Below are positions 1-8,740 of a stretch of 64,000 bases of DNA, piece by piece (position 1 is the first letter of the stretch; each line of letters begins with the position of its first letter). This stretch comes from Corynebacterium xerosis NBRC 16721 = ATCC 373 (GTDB lineage Bacteria; Actinomycetota; Actinomycetes; Mycobacteriales; Mycobacteriaceae): the NCBI RefSeq assembly GCF_001552415.1, contig NZ_BCRD01000008.1, positions 21,115 to 85,114 of the forward strand, in the 5' to 3' direction. Both the position numbers and the translations under genes were made by a program. Under the pieces are notes generated by a model. The model made no database searches. It saw only the letters and a list, made by a program, of their open reading frames with translations, and was not told where the DNA came from.

Positions 1-441
1 CGCTTCTGGCCGGCGCTGCACGAAGCCGGCATCACGCCGCGGCTGGTCGACGCGCGCGACGGGCTGTCCGACGCCGATCTGGGCATGCTCGCCGAGGCGG
101 GCCTGGGATTCACCAACGTGGTGGCCCGCGCGACGGCGCGGGCCGGCGAACTCGCCGACGACGAGATCCGCGCCGGCGGCCGCGTCCTCGCCGAGAAAGT
201 GGCGCGGCAGCGTGACCTGCGTGGCGGCCCGGAGGTCGTCATGGTCGCCGGCATCGGCGCATTCCGCACCGCATTCGGGGCGAAGACGCCGAGTGGCGGG
301 AAGGTGGGCGTCGGAAAGCAGGAAAAAGCCATCGGCGGCGCGGAAACGTGGGTGGTGCCCAATCCGAGCGGGCTCAACGCCCACGAGACGGTCGAGTCGC
401 TGGCGCGGGCGTACCGAGAGGCGTGGTCGCGGCTGCGGTGA
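1..441 (+). CDS. mug: G/U mismatch-specific DNA glycosylase (5' end missing)
   Basis: Uracil/thymine-DNA glycosylase of the MUG/TDG family, which removes U or T paired with G and starts base excision repair. The frame is open from the window edge, so the N-terminus with the usual catalytic motif lies outside; 146 residues are present. Visible family blocks are GLGFTNVVARATARA, AGIGAFRTAF and the C-terminal WVVPNPSGLNAH. Between the last two blocks lies a Gly/Lys-rich stretch (GGKVGVGKQ) encoded by a diverged copy of the dispersed CGTCG-AAGC element (303-319). The gene converges on the SnoaL-like gene with a 12-bp gap. Family assignment is firm; only the start is unknown. Confidence 0.9.
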   Translation, partial: RFWPALHEAGITPRLVDARDGLSDADLGMLAEAGLGFTNVVARATARAGELADDEIRAGGRVLAEKVARQRDLRGGPEVVMVAGIGAFRTAFGAKTPSGGKVGVGKQEKAIGGAETWVVPNPSGLNAHETVESLARAYREAWSRLR

Positions 442-453
442 AGCCGGGGCGCG

Positions 454-975
454 TCAGTCGCGCGGCCGCAACCGGGGCATGACCTGCTTCTCGGCCAGGT
501 GCAGCTGCATCGCCGGCATGCGAGCCAGGGCGGAGGCGGCCTTGGCGGGGCGGGGCGACATCAGGCCGCGGCGGGCCAGCGCCGGACCGATGGCGGCGAG
601 GAGTTCCGCCGTGGAGGCCAGCGGCCGCATGAACATGGTGATGCGATCGACGAGGCCGTCGTCGCCGAGATGCAGCCACTGGATTTCCTCGAGGCGGCGG
701 CCGTTGACCGTGTTGGTGGCGTGGATCGCCCAATCGGCGCCGGCGCCGGTGACGCGGGCGACGTCGACGTCGTCGAGAACCTCGAAAGCTGCGGCGAAGA
801 CCGCGGCGACGTCATCGGGGCCGGTGAAGTCGAAGGCGTCGGTCAACGGCGAGGCGAGCACGATGGCCGGGGCCATCAGGTCGCGCATCCGGCCGGCGTC
901 GAGCGCGCGGTCCGCGGCGACCCACGATTCGATGGTGGGCGGCAGGATGGCGGGGCTTCCCGAGGAGACGGTCAT
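454..975 (-). CDS. SnoaL/NTF2-like domain protein
   Basis: A 173-residue protein with the look of the SnoaL/NTF2-like alpha+beta cone fold: an N-terminal helix (ESWVAADRALDAGRMRDLMA), a central DFTGPDDVAAVFAAAFEVL helix and a strand block EEIQWLHLGDDGLVDRITMF. Members are small hydrolases, isomerases or ligand-binding proteins, and no catalytic residues can be assigned here. The ATG at 975 lies 5 bp after the stop of the upstream MFS gene, so the two are almost certainly co-transcribed and translationally linked. The C-terminal 40 residues (RRGLMSPRPAKAASAL onward) are basic and outside the usual fold. Substrate unknown. Confidence 0.7.
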   Translation of the reverse strand: MTVSSGSPAILPPTIESWVAADRALDAGRMRDLMAPAIVLASPLTDAFDFTGPDDVAAVFAAAFEVLDDVDVARVTGAGADWAIHATNTVNGRRLEEIQWLHLGDDGLVDRITMFMRPLASTAELLAAIGPALARRGLMSPRPAKAASALARMPAMQLHLAEKQVMPRLRPRD

Positions 976-980
976 GGGGA

Positions 981-2306
981 CTACTCTCGGCCCTTCCGCC
1001 GGGCCAGCGCAAGACCCTTTTCCGCGGCCCGGCCGACCGGGAGCATCGACGCGACGCACACCACCGCGCCGAAGAGCAGGCACAGGATGATGCCCCACTC
1101 GCCGCCCAGGCCGGTGAGGCGGCCGACCAGCGGCGCCACCAGCGACAGGGTGAACGGCACGAAAAAGCCGATGTAGGACAGCGCGTAGAACACGCCGATC
1201 AGGGCGCCGAGCTCGTCGGGGCGGGCGATGGCCTCGACCTCGCGCAGACCGGCGACCATCATGATGCCGTAGCTGGCGCCGAGGACGATCGCGGCGGGGA
1301 AGACCATCATCGGGCTGTCCAGCAGCACCGTCAGCGCGCCGAGGATCATGCCCGTGCACGCGATGCCCAGCGCCAGCACCGACAGCGGCAGCATGCCCTT
1401 CGCGGCGACGCGGGCGGCGGTCGGTTGGATGAGCATGCCCGCGATCATGGCGACGCCGGCCAGTGCGCCGATGTAGGCGGTCTTCATGCCGATGTCCTGG
1501 GCGACGTAGACCGGCAGCGTCACGAACGACACCGTCACCGTGCCGAACACCCACGGCGCCCACGCGGCCACGGCCCACAGGAACGTGCCGGTCAGGGCCA
1601 CCTTCGGGATCAGCGGGCCGCGCCGGGCGGCTGCGGCGCCGGCCGAGTCGCTCGAGCGGAACTGCGTTTCCGGGGTGGTCCACATGATGGGGATGACCAC
1701 CGCCAGCACGCCGAGAAACACCAGGTAAGGCACCAGTTTCGGCCCCGGCAGAAACTCGGCGACCAGCCCCGCGATGAAGGGCCCGCCGCCGAAACCCGCG
1801 GACACGGCGATGGTCGCGCGCCTCGGACCTGCGGCCGGCTGATCGACGGAGAGCTGCTTGATCCACGCCGCCCCGCACGCCATGGCCATGCCCACCGACG
1901 CGCCGACGACGAACCGGCCGGGGAACAGCAGCCATTCCGGCCCGACCGACGCCGACGCGAGGATGACCGTGCCCAGCGCGGAGACCAGCATCGCCGGGCG
2001 CAGCACCGCGCGGCGGCCGCGGCGGTCGGAGATGGGGCCGAAGATCAGCAGGGCGGGCACCAGACCCGCGGCGTAAATGCCGAACATCGCCGTCACGGAG
2101 GATTGGCCGGTGCCGTTGAGATCCCGGTAGACCTCCAGCATCGGCGCGAAGAGGTTGGCGCCGTAGCCGATGGCGAACATGGCCAGCCCGACGCGGAGCC
2201 AGTCCCGGCGGCCGATCATCGGCCGGGCGTTTTCCTCGGCGGTGGGAGTCACGATGGGTTCGTCGGGTTCACCGGGCGACCCATGTGTGTTCCGCGTCAC
2301 AGTCAT
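981..2306 (-). CDS. MFS transporter
   Basis: A 441-residue major facilitator superfamily permease, probably a 12-helix drug or metabolite exporter of the inner membrane. Hydrophobic segments begin near residue 36 (VGLAMFAIGYGANLFAP), and the loop 2-3 signature appears as GPISDRRGRRAVLRP. The hydrophilic N-terminal 30 residues are cytoplasmic. The ATG at 2306 is supported by a TAGGGT -10 box at 2318-2313, only 6 nt upstream, so the mRNA is probably leaderless. It heads a two-gene operon with the SnoaL-like protein. Substrate cannot be predicted. Confidence 0.85.
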   Translation of the reverse strand: MTVTRNTHGSPGEPDEPIVTPTAEENARPMIGRRDWLRVGLAMFAIGYGANLFAPMLEVYRDLNGTGQSSVTAMFGIYAAGLVPALLIFGPISDRRGRRAVLRPAMLVSALGTVILASASVGPEWLLFPGRFVVGASVGMAMACGAAWIKQLSVDQPAAGPRRATIAVSAGFGGGPFIAGLVAEFLPGPKLVPYLVFLGVLAVVIPIMWTTPETQFRSSDSAGAAAARRGPLIPKVALTGTFLWAVAAWAPWVFGTVTVSFVTLPVYVAQDIGMKTAYIGALAGVAMIAGMLIQPTAARVAAKGMLPLSVLALGIACTGMILGALTVLLDSPMMVFPAAIVLGASYGIMMVAGLREVEAIARPDELGALIGVFYALSYIGFFVPFTLSLVAPLVGRLTGLGGEWGIILCLLFGAVVCVASMLPVGRAAEKGLALARRKGRE

Positions 2307-2794
2307 GCGGCAACCCTACCGATGGAATCGACTTCCGTGAATGGCCGCTAACTCTTTTGTCGCCGAAACCCCCCGAACGGGGCCGGGCGGCTACGGGTGG
2401 CACCCGTGCCTTCTCCCCGCGGGTCGGGCCGCGTTAGTGCATGAGTCCTCCAGACCCCATTTTCGCCTCCATCGCGCACCCTTCTGACCTGCGGCGATGT
2501 AAAAGCGTATTTCGACTCTGGAGGATCCGCGCACTAACTCCCGCACGTGCATATTCCCGCCCGTGGTCGCGGCATCCGGGGATTCGCTCGGCCACTCACG
2601 CGCTGTGGCCGTGGAATCCGGGAAATCGTGCAAAACGCCTCACCCCGGGCGTCCGCGACCTGCACTCTTGGGGCCGCCGGCTGAGTCGAATTGCGCGAAA
2701 AGTGATCGGCTACCTCGGCCGACACTTCATTGCGGGGCCGGCGGCTGAGTCGCGACGGCGCGGCCGGCTCCCGGCTCCCCGCTTCCGGTCGCCG
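2307..2794. other. 488-bp non-coding stretch
   Basis: Between the start of the MFS gene and the end of the response regulator gene, both on the minus strand. It holds the MFS -10 box (2313-2318) and a 15-bp palindrome ACGGGTG-G-CACCCGT at 2393-2407, which could be an operator. GGCTGAGTCG is repeated about 60 bp apart near 2680 and 2743. No convincing gene was found. Several local open frames exist but lack family resemblance and consistent codon bias. Confidence 0.5.
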
Positions 2795-3472
2795 CTACCG
2801 GCCTTCCGAGCGCAAATAGGCGAGGACGGCGGAGACGCGGCGGTCGGCGCCGTCGTCAAGCGGAAGCTTGGAGAAGATCCCGCCGATGTGCTTGCGCACC
2901 GCCGCCTCCGACACCACGAGGGCCTCGGCGATCGCGTGATTGGTGCGGCCCTCCGCCATCAGCGACAGGACCTCGCGCTCGCGGGGCGTGAGCAGGGCAA
3001 TCGGGCCCGACGCGGCCGCGCCGCCGACGAGCGCGCGGACCACCTCCGGATCGATGATGGTCTGGCCCGCCGCGACATCCGCCACGGCATCGAGGAAGTG
3101 GCGGACGTGCGCGACGCGGTCCTTGAGCAGATAACCGAGACCGCGGCCGCCGCCGGCCATCAGATCGTCGACGTAGGCCACCGACACGTACTGCGACAGG
3201 ACGATGACCGGCAGCGAAGGGCGCTCCCCGCGGATCTGCGCCGCGGCGCGCAGGCCCTCGTCGGAATGGCTCGGCGGCATGCGGACGTCGGTGATCACGA
3301 GGTCCGGGACGGTGGCGCGGACGGCGTCGACCAGCGCGGCGCCATCGCCCACCGCCGCGACGACCTCATGGCCGCCGCGGGCCAGAACGGCCTCCACCCC
3401 CGCGCGCAGCAGGGGCGAATCCTCGGCGAGGACGATGCGCAGCGGGGCCTGCGCGGGGGTGGCGGCGGTCAT
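2795..3472 (-). CDS. NarL/LuxR-family response regulator
   Basis: A 225-residue response regulator: receiver domain (residues 11-130) with acidic pair E17/D18, phospho-acceptor D62 in VITDVRMPP and the conserved Lys in YLLKDRV; then a LuxR-type helix-turn-helix (about 160-215) with LTPREREVLSLMAEGRTN and VSEAAVRKHIGGIFSKL. It binds DNA as the output of the adjacent kinase; target genes are unknown. Its ATG overlaps the kinase stop (ATGA, 3472-3469), so the pair is translationally coupled. At the C-terminus a copy of the dispersed element (2851-2861) encodes LDDG, where relatives usually have a slightly different linker. Confidence 0.9.
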   Translation of the reverse strand: MTAATPAQAPLRIVLAEDSPLLRAGVEAVLARGGHEVVAAVGDGAALVDAVRATVPDLVITDVRMPPSHSDEGLRAAAQIRGERPSLPVIVLSQYVSVAYVDDLMAGGGRGLGYLLKDRVAHVRHFLDAVADVAAGQTIIDPEVVRALVGGAAASGPIALLTPREREVLSLMAEGRTNHAIAEALVVSEAAVRKHIGGIFSKLPLDDGADRRVSAVLAYLRSEGR

Positions 3473-4890
3473 CGGCGCGGATCCTCCTCCGGGGTCGGGG
3501 TGGTCGGGACGGCGGGCGCCGCGATGATCCGCGTCGGGCAGGTCAGCGTCACCGTCGTGCCGCGCCCGTGGGGGCTGGTCACGGCCACGCTACCGTCGAC
3601 GCCGGCGGCCCGCTGGCGCATCCCGCGCAGGCCTTGGCCGGTGGTGGCGCCGTCGTCGGCGAGTTCCACCGCGCCGCCGCGGCCGTCGTCGGCGACCGTC
3701 AGGGACAGCACCGCGCCGTCCTCGATCCGGGCAACGACCGTCGCCCGGCTCGCGCCGGAGTGCTTGGCCACGTTGGACAGTGCCTCGGCGGCGAAGAAGA
3801 ACGCCGCCTCCTCGATGTGGCGCGGCATCCGCACGGACGGCACGTCGACGTCGACGGGCATCGGCATTCCGGCGGCGAGGTCCGCCACCGCCGCCCGCAG
3901 CCCGTGCTCGGACAGCGCCCGCGGCTGGATGTTGCGGATCACGCGCCGCAGGTCGGCGAGCACGGCGTCGACGTCGCCGTGCACCTCGGCGGCGAGCCTG
4001 CCGGTCGGTCCCTCGGGGTCCTCGGCCTCGGCCATGCCGAGCTTCATGGTCAGGGCGACGAGCCGGTGCTGGACGCCGTCGTGAAGCGCGCCCTCGATCC
4101 GCGTGCGTTCCATCGCCGCGGCGTCGAGCACGTCGGACCGGGCGGACTCGAGGCGGTCGACGTCGGCGCGCAGCTGGCCCTCGTCGGGCGCCATCAGCGT
4201 CCGGCCGAGCCGCCCGGTCGCCCAGGCCCACAGGCCGGCGGCGTAAAGCAGCGCGATGATGAAGACCACCGCGGCGACGACGATCCACGTCACCAGCAGC
4301 CACGTCGGCAGCGGCGCGATGAACGTGTCGTACATGCCCTGGCCGACTTCGGCGTTGGTCGCGTTGTCGCCGAGCGCCTCCACGGGCGTGCCGTCGAAGA
4401 ACGGCCACGGGGAGAACAGCATGGTGAACATCGCCGGCAGGAACGCCACCCCCACCGTGAACGGGATGAGGAGGAAGATCACCAGCGCCAGGTGCGCGAA
4501 CTGGGCGAACGTCGGCGTCCCGCCCTCGTCGGCCAGGCGGTCGATGGGCGGCCCGATCTCGTCGGCGCCGGGCCGGTCGATGAGCCGCAGTCGCCACACT
4601 TCGACGCGCAGCAGCGCCGGCCACAGCAGGTTGCGGATCTGCGGCACGAGGCTGAGCACGATCAGCGGCAGAATGACCGAGCCGAGCACCGACGCCAGCG
4701 CGATGCCGACGATGATGTTGCCCAGCGCCAGCCACGGCCACTTGGTGAACAGGTAGCCCGGGCGCCGCAGCGCCTCGCCCAGGGTCGCGGGCGCGCGGTG
4801 GCGCCGCTCGGTTTGCTTGACGACGGCCGGCGCGCCGCGCTCCTCGGCGCCGTCGTAAAGCGAAGTGTCGTTGATGTGCGTGGTGTTCAT
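3469..4890 (-). CDS. Sensor histidine kinase, NarL-system type
   Basis: A 473-residue membrane histidine kinase with hydrophobic segments at about residues 52-83, 131-160 and 196-224. A HisKA_3 dimerisation domain follows, with phospho-acceptor H270 in GALHDGVQHRLVAL. The HATPase domain shows NVAKHSGAS (N box) and ADDGRGG (G1). It phosphorylates the response regulator encoded directly downstream. The ATG at 4890 is preferred over longer frames because AAGGAC lies at SD distance and membrane homology begins soon after. The first 30 residues are encoded by a segment holding two inverted copies of the dispersed element. The signal sensed is not evident, though the layout resembles envelope- or drug-stress sensors. 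Confidence 0.88.
   Translation of the reverse strand: MNTTHINDTSLYDGAEERGAPAVVKQTERRHRAPATLGEALRRPGYLFTKWPWLALGNIIVGIALASVLGSVILPLIVLSLVPQIRNLLWPALLRVEVWRLRLIDRPGADEIGPPIDRLADEGGTPTFAQFAHLALVIFLLIPFTVGVAFLPAMFTMLFSPWPFFDGTPVEALGDNATNAEVGQGMYDTFIAPLPTWLLVTWIVVAAVVFIIALLYAAGLWAWATGRLGRTLMAPDEGQLRADVDRLESARSDVLDAAAMERTRIEGALHDGVQHRLVALTMKLGMAEAEDPEGPTGRLAAEVHGDVDAVLADLRRVIRNIQPRALSEHGLRAAVADLAAGMPMPVDVDVPSVRMPRHIEEAAFFFAAEALSNVAKHSGASRATVVARIEDGAVLSLTVADDGRGGAVELADDGATTGQGLRGMRQRAAGVDGSVAVTSPHGRGTTVTLTCPTRIIAAPAVPTTPTPEEDPRR
4815..4861. repeat. Inverted pair of the dispersed CGTCG-AAGC element inside a gene
   Basis: GCTTGACGACGGC at 4815-4827 and GCCGTCGTAAAGC at 4849-4861 are inverted copies of the dispersed element, separated by 21 bp. 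They fall in codons 10-26 of the histidine kinase (LYDG and VVKQ). The mRNA could form a 13-bp stem with one mismatch close to the start codon. Confidence 0.75.
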
Positions 4891-5127
4891 GGCGGGTCCT
4901 TCCGTGTCCCGGCGGCGGGGCCCTGTTGCCCCGTCTGACCCAATTGCACCGCTCCACCAGCGAAAATACAGTGGCCCGCGCGCCCGTTTCCGGGTAGTGC
5001 GCGCGCTACCCCCGGTGGTCGGCGGGAACCTCCGGGGGCGGCGGGGAGTTGAGAATGGGTCGCCGAAAGCGCGAAAATCTGTACGACGCGGGCATGTGAC
5101 GCCCGCGAGCCACCGCGAAGGAGCCCC

Positions 5128-5904
5128 GTGCAAACGATCGTCGATTGGTCAGTGTCCCTGATGGGCACCCTGGGGCCGCCGGGCGTGGCGCTGGCGATTC
5201 TCATCGAGACGATCATCCCGCCCGTGCCGTCCGAGCTGTTCCTGCCGCTGGCCGGCTTCACCGCCACGACCGGCAAGTTCAGCTGGTGGAGCGCGGTGCT
5301 GTGGGCGACCGGCGGGTCGGTGCTCGGTGCGTTCCTGCTGTACTGGGCGGGCGCGGCGCTGGGCACGAACCGCGTGCGGGCCCTCGCCGACAAGATCCCG
5401 CTGGCCAAGGTTTCCGACGTGGACAAGGCGCTAGCGTGGTTCGGGAAGCATGGCGAGGCGTCGATTTTCCTCGGCCGCATGGTGCCGGGCATCCGGTCGA
5501 TCATCTCCATCCCGGCCGGGCTGCAGCGGATGCCGCTGGGCAAGTTCGCGCTGTACACGACGGCGGGGTCGGCGATCTGGAATGGCGTGCTCGTGTACCT
5601 GGGCGTGCTGCTGGGCAACCAGTGGCACATCGTCGGCGAGTGGATCGACCGGTTCTCCACCGTGATTTACATCGTGTGTGCGCTGGTGGCGGTCGGTTTC
5701 GTGGCGTTCGCGGTGCGGCGGTGGCTGCGCGAGCGGGCCGAGGAGCGCGACCGCAAGGCCAACCGGCCCCGCGTCGAGCTGCTCGAGCTCGACGGCGATT
5801 CGCTCGACGATGATCCGGCGACCGCGCCGGAGAACCCCGATGTCACCGTGTCGGACGCCGATGGCGCCGCCGGCGAGGGTGGCGAGGGCGGGGCGCGGCC
5901 GTAG
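5128..5904 (+). CDS. DedA-family membrane protein
   Basis: A 258-residue DedA/SNARE-associated family protein. The family acts in the inner membrane as lipid-carrier flippases or proton-coupled transporters. Recognisable blocks are IETIIPPVPSELFLPLAG near the N-terminus and FLGRMVPGIRSIISIPAG in the middle, followed by two more hydrophobic segments and a charged cytoplasmic tail (about 60 residues, rich in Arg, then Asp/Glu/Gly). The GTG start at 5128 has GAAGGAG at SD spacing. A hairpin GCGGGC-N7-GCCCGC (5088-5106) sits just upstream of the ribosome binding site. It is divergent from the kinase gene. Confidence 0.88.
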   Translation: MQTIVDWSVSLMGTLGPPGVALAILIETIIPPVPSELFLPLAGFTATTGKFSWWSAVLWATGGSVLGAFLLYWAGAALGTNRVRALADKIPLAKVSDVDKALAWFGKHGEASIFLGRMVPGIRSIISIPAGLQRMPLGKFALYTTAGSAIWNGVLVYLGVLLGNQWHIVGEWIDRFSTVIYIVCALVAVGFVAFAVRRWLRERAEERDRKANRPRVELLELDGDSLDDDPATAPENPDVTVSDADGAAGEGGEGGARP

Positions 5905-6082
5905 CCGTTTCCGGTGTGCAGGCGTTCGTGCCGAGGAGATGACGACGCGGCGTCGGCAAGCGCATTTCCGCAGGTGGCGAAAATCGGCGGCGTCTCTGTG
6001 GCACGGGAATGCCGTTGACGTCGGTGGCGGTTCCGGTTGCCACCCGAACCACGGGGTCTAAACCACGGCAGGGCCGGGGGCG

Positions 6083-7045
6083 CTACTTCAGTCCGTGCAC
6101 GCGGCGCATGAGGGCAAGCGTCGCCTCGACGGGCAGCACCCGCGTCAGCGGCACGACCAAGCCCGCCTTCGAACCGCGCGCGACCAGCGGCAACGGGCGG
6201 TTGGCGGCGATCTCCGCCATGACGGTCTCGGCGACTTCGGCGGCGGAGATGCCCTTGGCCTCGTTGGCGTCGAGATTGCGGACCATGGTGAGGGTGTCGT
6301 CGCGGTAGGGCGAGCCCTCGGCGGCCCCGTACTTGGTGCGCCGCGTGGAAATGCCGGTGTTGATGCTGCCCGGCTCGACGACGGTGACGCCGATGCCGAA
6401 GCGCGACACCTCGCCGCGCAGCGACAGGCCGAAGCCGCGCAACGCCGCCTTCGTGGCCACGTACGACGACCGGTGCGGCAGCGGCAGCCCGCCGAGCATC
6501 GACCCGACGAGGACGACGCGCCCCGCCCCGGCTTCGCGCATCGACGGCAGCAGCCGCTGCACCAGATCCACCTGTCCCAGTACGTTGACCTGGAACACCC
6601 TGTTCAGGGCGTCGGCGGGCAGTTCCTCGAAGGGGCCGGACTGGCTCTCACCGGCATTGGCGATGATGACGGAGGGCGCGCCGGCGGCCACATCGGTGCT
6701 GCTTCGCCCGGCGCCCGCATCGGCACCGCCGCCCAGCACCTCGTCGGCCACGGCGGCGATCGAGTCGGGGTCGCCCATGTCGAGGGCCAGCATCGTGATG
6801 CCCTCCGGGTGCGGGGCTTCGGCGCCCTTGCGGGAGGTGCCGATCACGTCGAACCCGGCGTCGCGAAGCCGCTCCGCGCAGGCCCAGCCGATGCCGGACG
6901 ACGCGCCGGTCACCAGCGCGCGGGCCCTGCCGATGCCGGACGACGCGCCGGTCACCAGCGCGCGGGCCCTGCCGCCGTTGGTTGCGCCGCCCATCACCGC
7001 GGGCAGCTTCGGGCCGTGGGTCAAGGACGTGCGGGGCAGTGCCAT
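6083..7045 (-). CDS. Short-chain dehydrogenase/reductase
   Basis: A 320-residue SDR that should use NAD(P)(H) to interconvert an alcohol and a carbonyl; substrate unknown. Visible: the TGASSGIG cofactor motif, the catalytic Ser in VLVGSMLGG, and YVATKAALRG with catalytic Tyr and Lys. The nucleotide-binding motif is encoded twice in frame by a perfect 42-bp tandem duplication (6891-6974). A Gly/Ala/Asp-rich insertion (GGGADAGAGRSS) lies between strands. The ATG at 7045 is chosen for its GAAAGG SD sequence. If the extra motif copy disturbs the Rossmann fold the enzyme may be impaired, but the frame is intact. Confidence 0.85.
   Translation of the reverse strand: MALPRTSLTHGPKLPAVMGGATNGGRARALVTGASSGIGRARALVTGASSGIGWACAERLRDAGFDVIGTSRKGAEAPHPEGITMLALDMGDPDSIAAVADEVLGGGADAGAGRSSTDVAAGAPSVIIANAGESQSGPFEELPADALNRVFQVNVLGQVDLVQRLLPSMREAGAGRVVLVGSMLGGLPLPHRSSYVATKAALRGFGLSLRGEVSRFGIGVTVVEPGSINTGISTRRTKYGAAEGSPYRDDTLTMVRNLDANEAKGISAAEVAETVMAEIAANRPLPLVARGSKAGLVVPLTRVLPVEATLALMRRVHGLK
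6891..6974 (-). repeat. Perfect 42-bp in-frame tandem duplication
   Basis: Positions 6891-6932 and 6933-6974 are identical. In the SDR this repeats 14 residues containing ARALVTGASSGI, so the protein carries two consecutive dinucleotide-binding glycine motifs. Perfect identity points to a recent event or a collapsed/expanded assembly repeat. Confidence 0.95.
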
Positions 7046-7152
7046 GGCGGGCCTTTCAATGGGGGCGGATCCGGTGACCGTGGAGGGAATAGGTGGAGGG
7101 AATCGGTGAGGGGAATCGGTGAAGGGCAACGGCGCCGGAACGACCGGCGGCG

Positions 7153-8544
7153 TCAGTTCACCCGCCGGGCGGTGATCTTCATGCCGCCCTCGCGCAGCCG
7201 GTCGACGAGCGCGTCGCCGATGCCGGACGCCGGGGTGAGCACGCCGGCGCGGTCGGGCAGGCGGTCGCGGTCGAATGCCAGCGCCAGGGCGGCGGCGGAG
7301 ATCATCATCGCGGTGCCGTCGTAACCCGGGTCCTTCTCCAGCTCGACGCGGCTGGTCCACTGCACGCCCGACAGCGTCAGCGAACGCACGTCGATGGTGA
7401 AGCGGCCGTTGGCGCGGCTGGACTCCGACGGCCCCTCGCCGGGCGCGGGCAGCTTCTTGTCCAGCAGCTTCGCGGTGGGGTCGAACATCATGCCGCCGAT
7501 CAGCGCGCCCAACCCGGCCTTCACGGCGCGGGCCCGGACGGTGGACTTCAGGCCGCGGCCGACGCTCATGACCTCGCGGTAGCGGAAGCCCTCGCCGTAG
7601 CCGACGGAATCGCCCGAGTTGGCGCCGCTGACGTTGGCGCCCTCGATGCCGGCACCGTCGACGCCGGGATCGCCCTCGACGCCGGCGCGCCCGGCCGCCG
7701 CATCCAGCAGCGCGGCGGTGCGGCGCACGACGCGGGTGTTGTACGGCGCCATGAAAAACGGCGCGAAGCTCCCGGCCTCGCCGGCGTAGACCTCGTCGCG
7801 GGCCACGATCGGCACGTCATCCTGGCGCGACGGCCCCGGCCCGGCCATCCCCGGGTTCAGGGAGTACGCCGAGCGTGCGATGCGGGCGCGGGCCTTGTCG
7901 GCCTTGACGTCCTTGAGCTGCTGGCGCATCGAATCGACCGTGCCCCCGGACACGCCGCCGCGCATGTGGGTCACCACGAGCGTCGTCTCCCCGAGGTTTC
8001 CGTCGCCGGCTTGGGCGGCGGCGTCGTGAAGCACCTTGACCCCGATGTCGGAGGGGATGGAATCGAAGCCGCACGAGTGGACGATGCGCGCGCCGGTGGA
8101 CCGCGCCAACTCGTGGTTGGCGGCGATGGAATCGTGGGCGAAGAGCACCTCGCCGGTCAGGTCGACGTAGTCGGTGCCGGCGGCGGCGCAGGCGTGGGCC
8201 AGCGCGTGGCCGTAGCGGGCGTAGGGCCCGACGAGCGTGAGCACCACGCGGGCGGATTCGGCGAGCTCGCGCATGTCGTCGTCGGAGGATGCGTCGGCGA
8301 CGAGCAGTGGCCAGTCGGCGGCGGTGGTGCCGGTGCGGCCGTCGGTGGCGGGGGCCCCGGCGAGTTCGTCGCGCAGCGCCGCGAGCTTGTCGCGGTCGCG
8401 GCCGGCCAGGGCGATGGAGGTCCCGGCGGGCGCGTGCGCGGCGAGATGCTTTGCGACGAGCTTGCCGACGAACCCGGTGGCGCCGAACACCACGATGTCG
8501 TGGGGGCGGTCGGTGGGGTCAGAAGTGTTGTCGTCCCGTGTCAT
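7153..8544 (-). CDS. Saccharopine dehydrogenase-like / trans-acting enoyl reductase family
   Basis: A 463-residue NAD(P)-binding protein of the family containing the mycobacterial trans-acting enoyl reductase of phenolglycolipid/DIM synthesis and saccharopine dehydrogenase-like proteins. N-terminal Rossmann motif DIVVFGATGFVGKLVAKHL, then ALAGRDRDKL and the family block IVHSCGFDSIPSDIGV. A Gly/Asp/Ser-rich insert (about residues 285-315) interrupts the conserved part. TAGCGT at 8556-8551 lies 6 nt before the ATG at 8544, suggesting a leaderless mRNA. Substrate unknown; a role in envelope lipid modification is inference from the family. Confidence 0.8.
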   Translation of the reverse strand: MTRDDNTSDPTDRPHDIVVFGATGFVGKLVAKHLAAHAPAGTSIALAGRDRDKLAALRDELAGAPATDGRTGTTAADWPLLVADASSDDDMRELAESARVVLTLVGPYARYGHALAHACAAAGTDYVDLTGEVLFAHDSIAANHELARSTGARIVHSCGFDSIPSDIGVKVLHDAAAQAGDGNLGETTLVVTHMRGGVSGGTVDSMRQQLKDVKADKARARIARSAYSLNPGMAGPGPSRQDDVPIVARDEVYAGEAGSFAPFFMAPYNTRVVRRTAALLDAAAGRAGVEGDPGVDGAGIEGANVSGANSGDSVGYGEGFRYREVMSVGRGLKSTVRARAVKAGLGALIGGMMFDPTAKLLDKKLPAPGEGPSESSRANGRFTIDVRSLTLSGVQWTSRVELEKDPGYDGTAMMISAAALALAFDRDRLPDRAGVLTPASGIGDALVDRLREGGMKITARRVN

Positions 8545-8598
8545 GTCACCACGCTAACGATGCTGCGCACTTTCCGCGCGTTTTTCGGCGTTCTTTTG

Positions 8599-8614
8599 TA
8601 GACAGCTTGGTCTA
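8599..8614. promoter_or_regulatory. McbR-type operator upstream of metB
   Basis: TAGACAGCTTGGTCTA is a perfect match to TAGAC-N6-GTCTA, the operator known for the TetR-family repressor McbR in Corynebacterium glutamicum. It sits just upstream of a -10-like CATAAT (8620-8625), placing a bound repressor over the metB promoter. A second inverted repeat GCGCACG-GT-CGTGCGC (8640-8655) lies in the presumed leader. Confidence 0.85.
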
Positions 8615-8740
8615 AGGGCATAATGGCGTGCATTCGATTGCGCACGGTCGTGCGCGAACCGGGACCAAGGGTGTTTCCACCCGGTGTCCGGCGGCGCCCC
8701 GATGCGTCGCCCCACCCTCACGAGCACGGAGAAGATCGCA

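Noticed and set aside
2672..2751. GGCTGAGTCG direct repeat in the 2307-2794 spacer
   Set aside because: Only 10 bp, two copies, no symmetry or nearby start; too weak to call an operator.
6859..6869. CGTCGCGAAGC matches (6859, 14022, 23889, 23997, 56702) as true elements
   Set aside because: Listed in the count but probably chance: they encode ordinary L-R-D/E helices with common codons and lack the flanking consensus.
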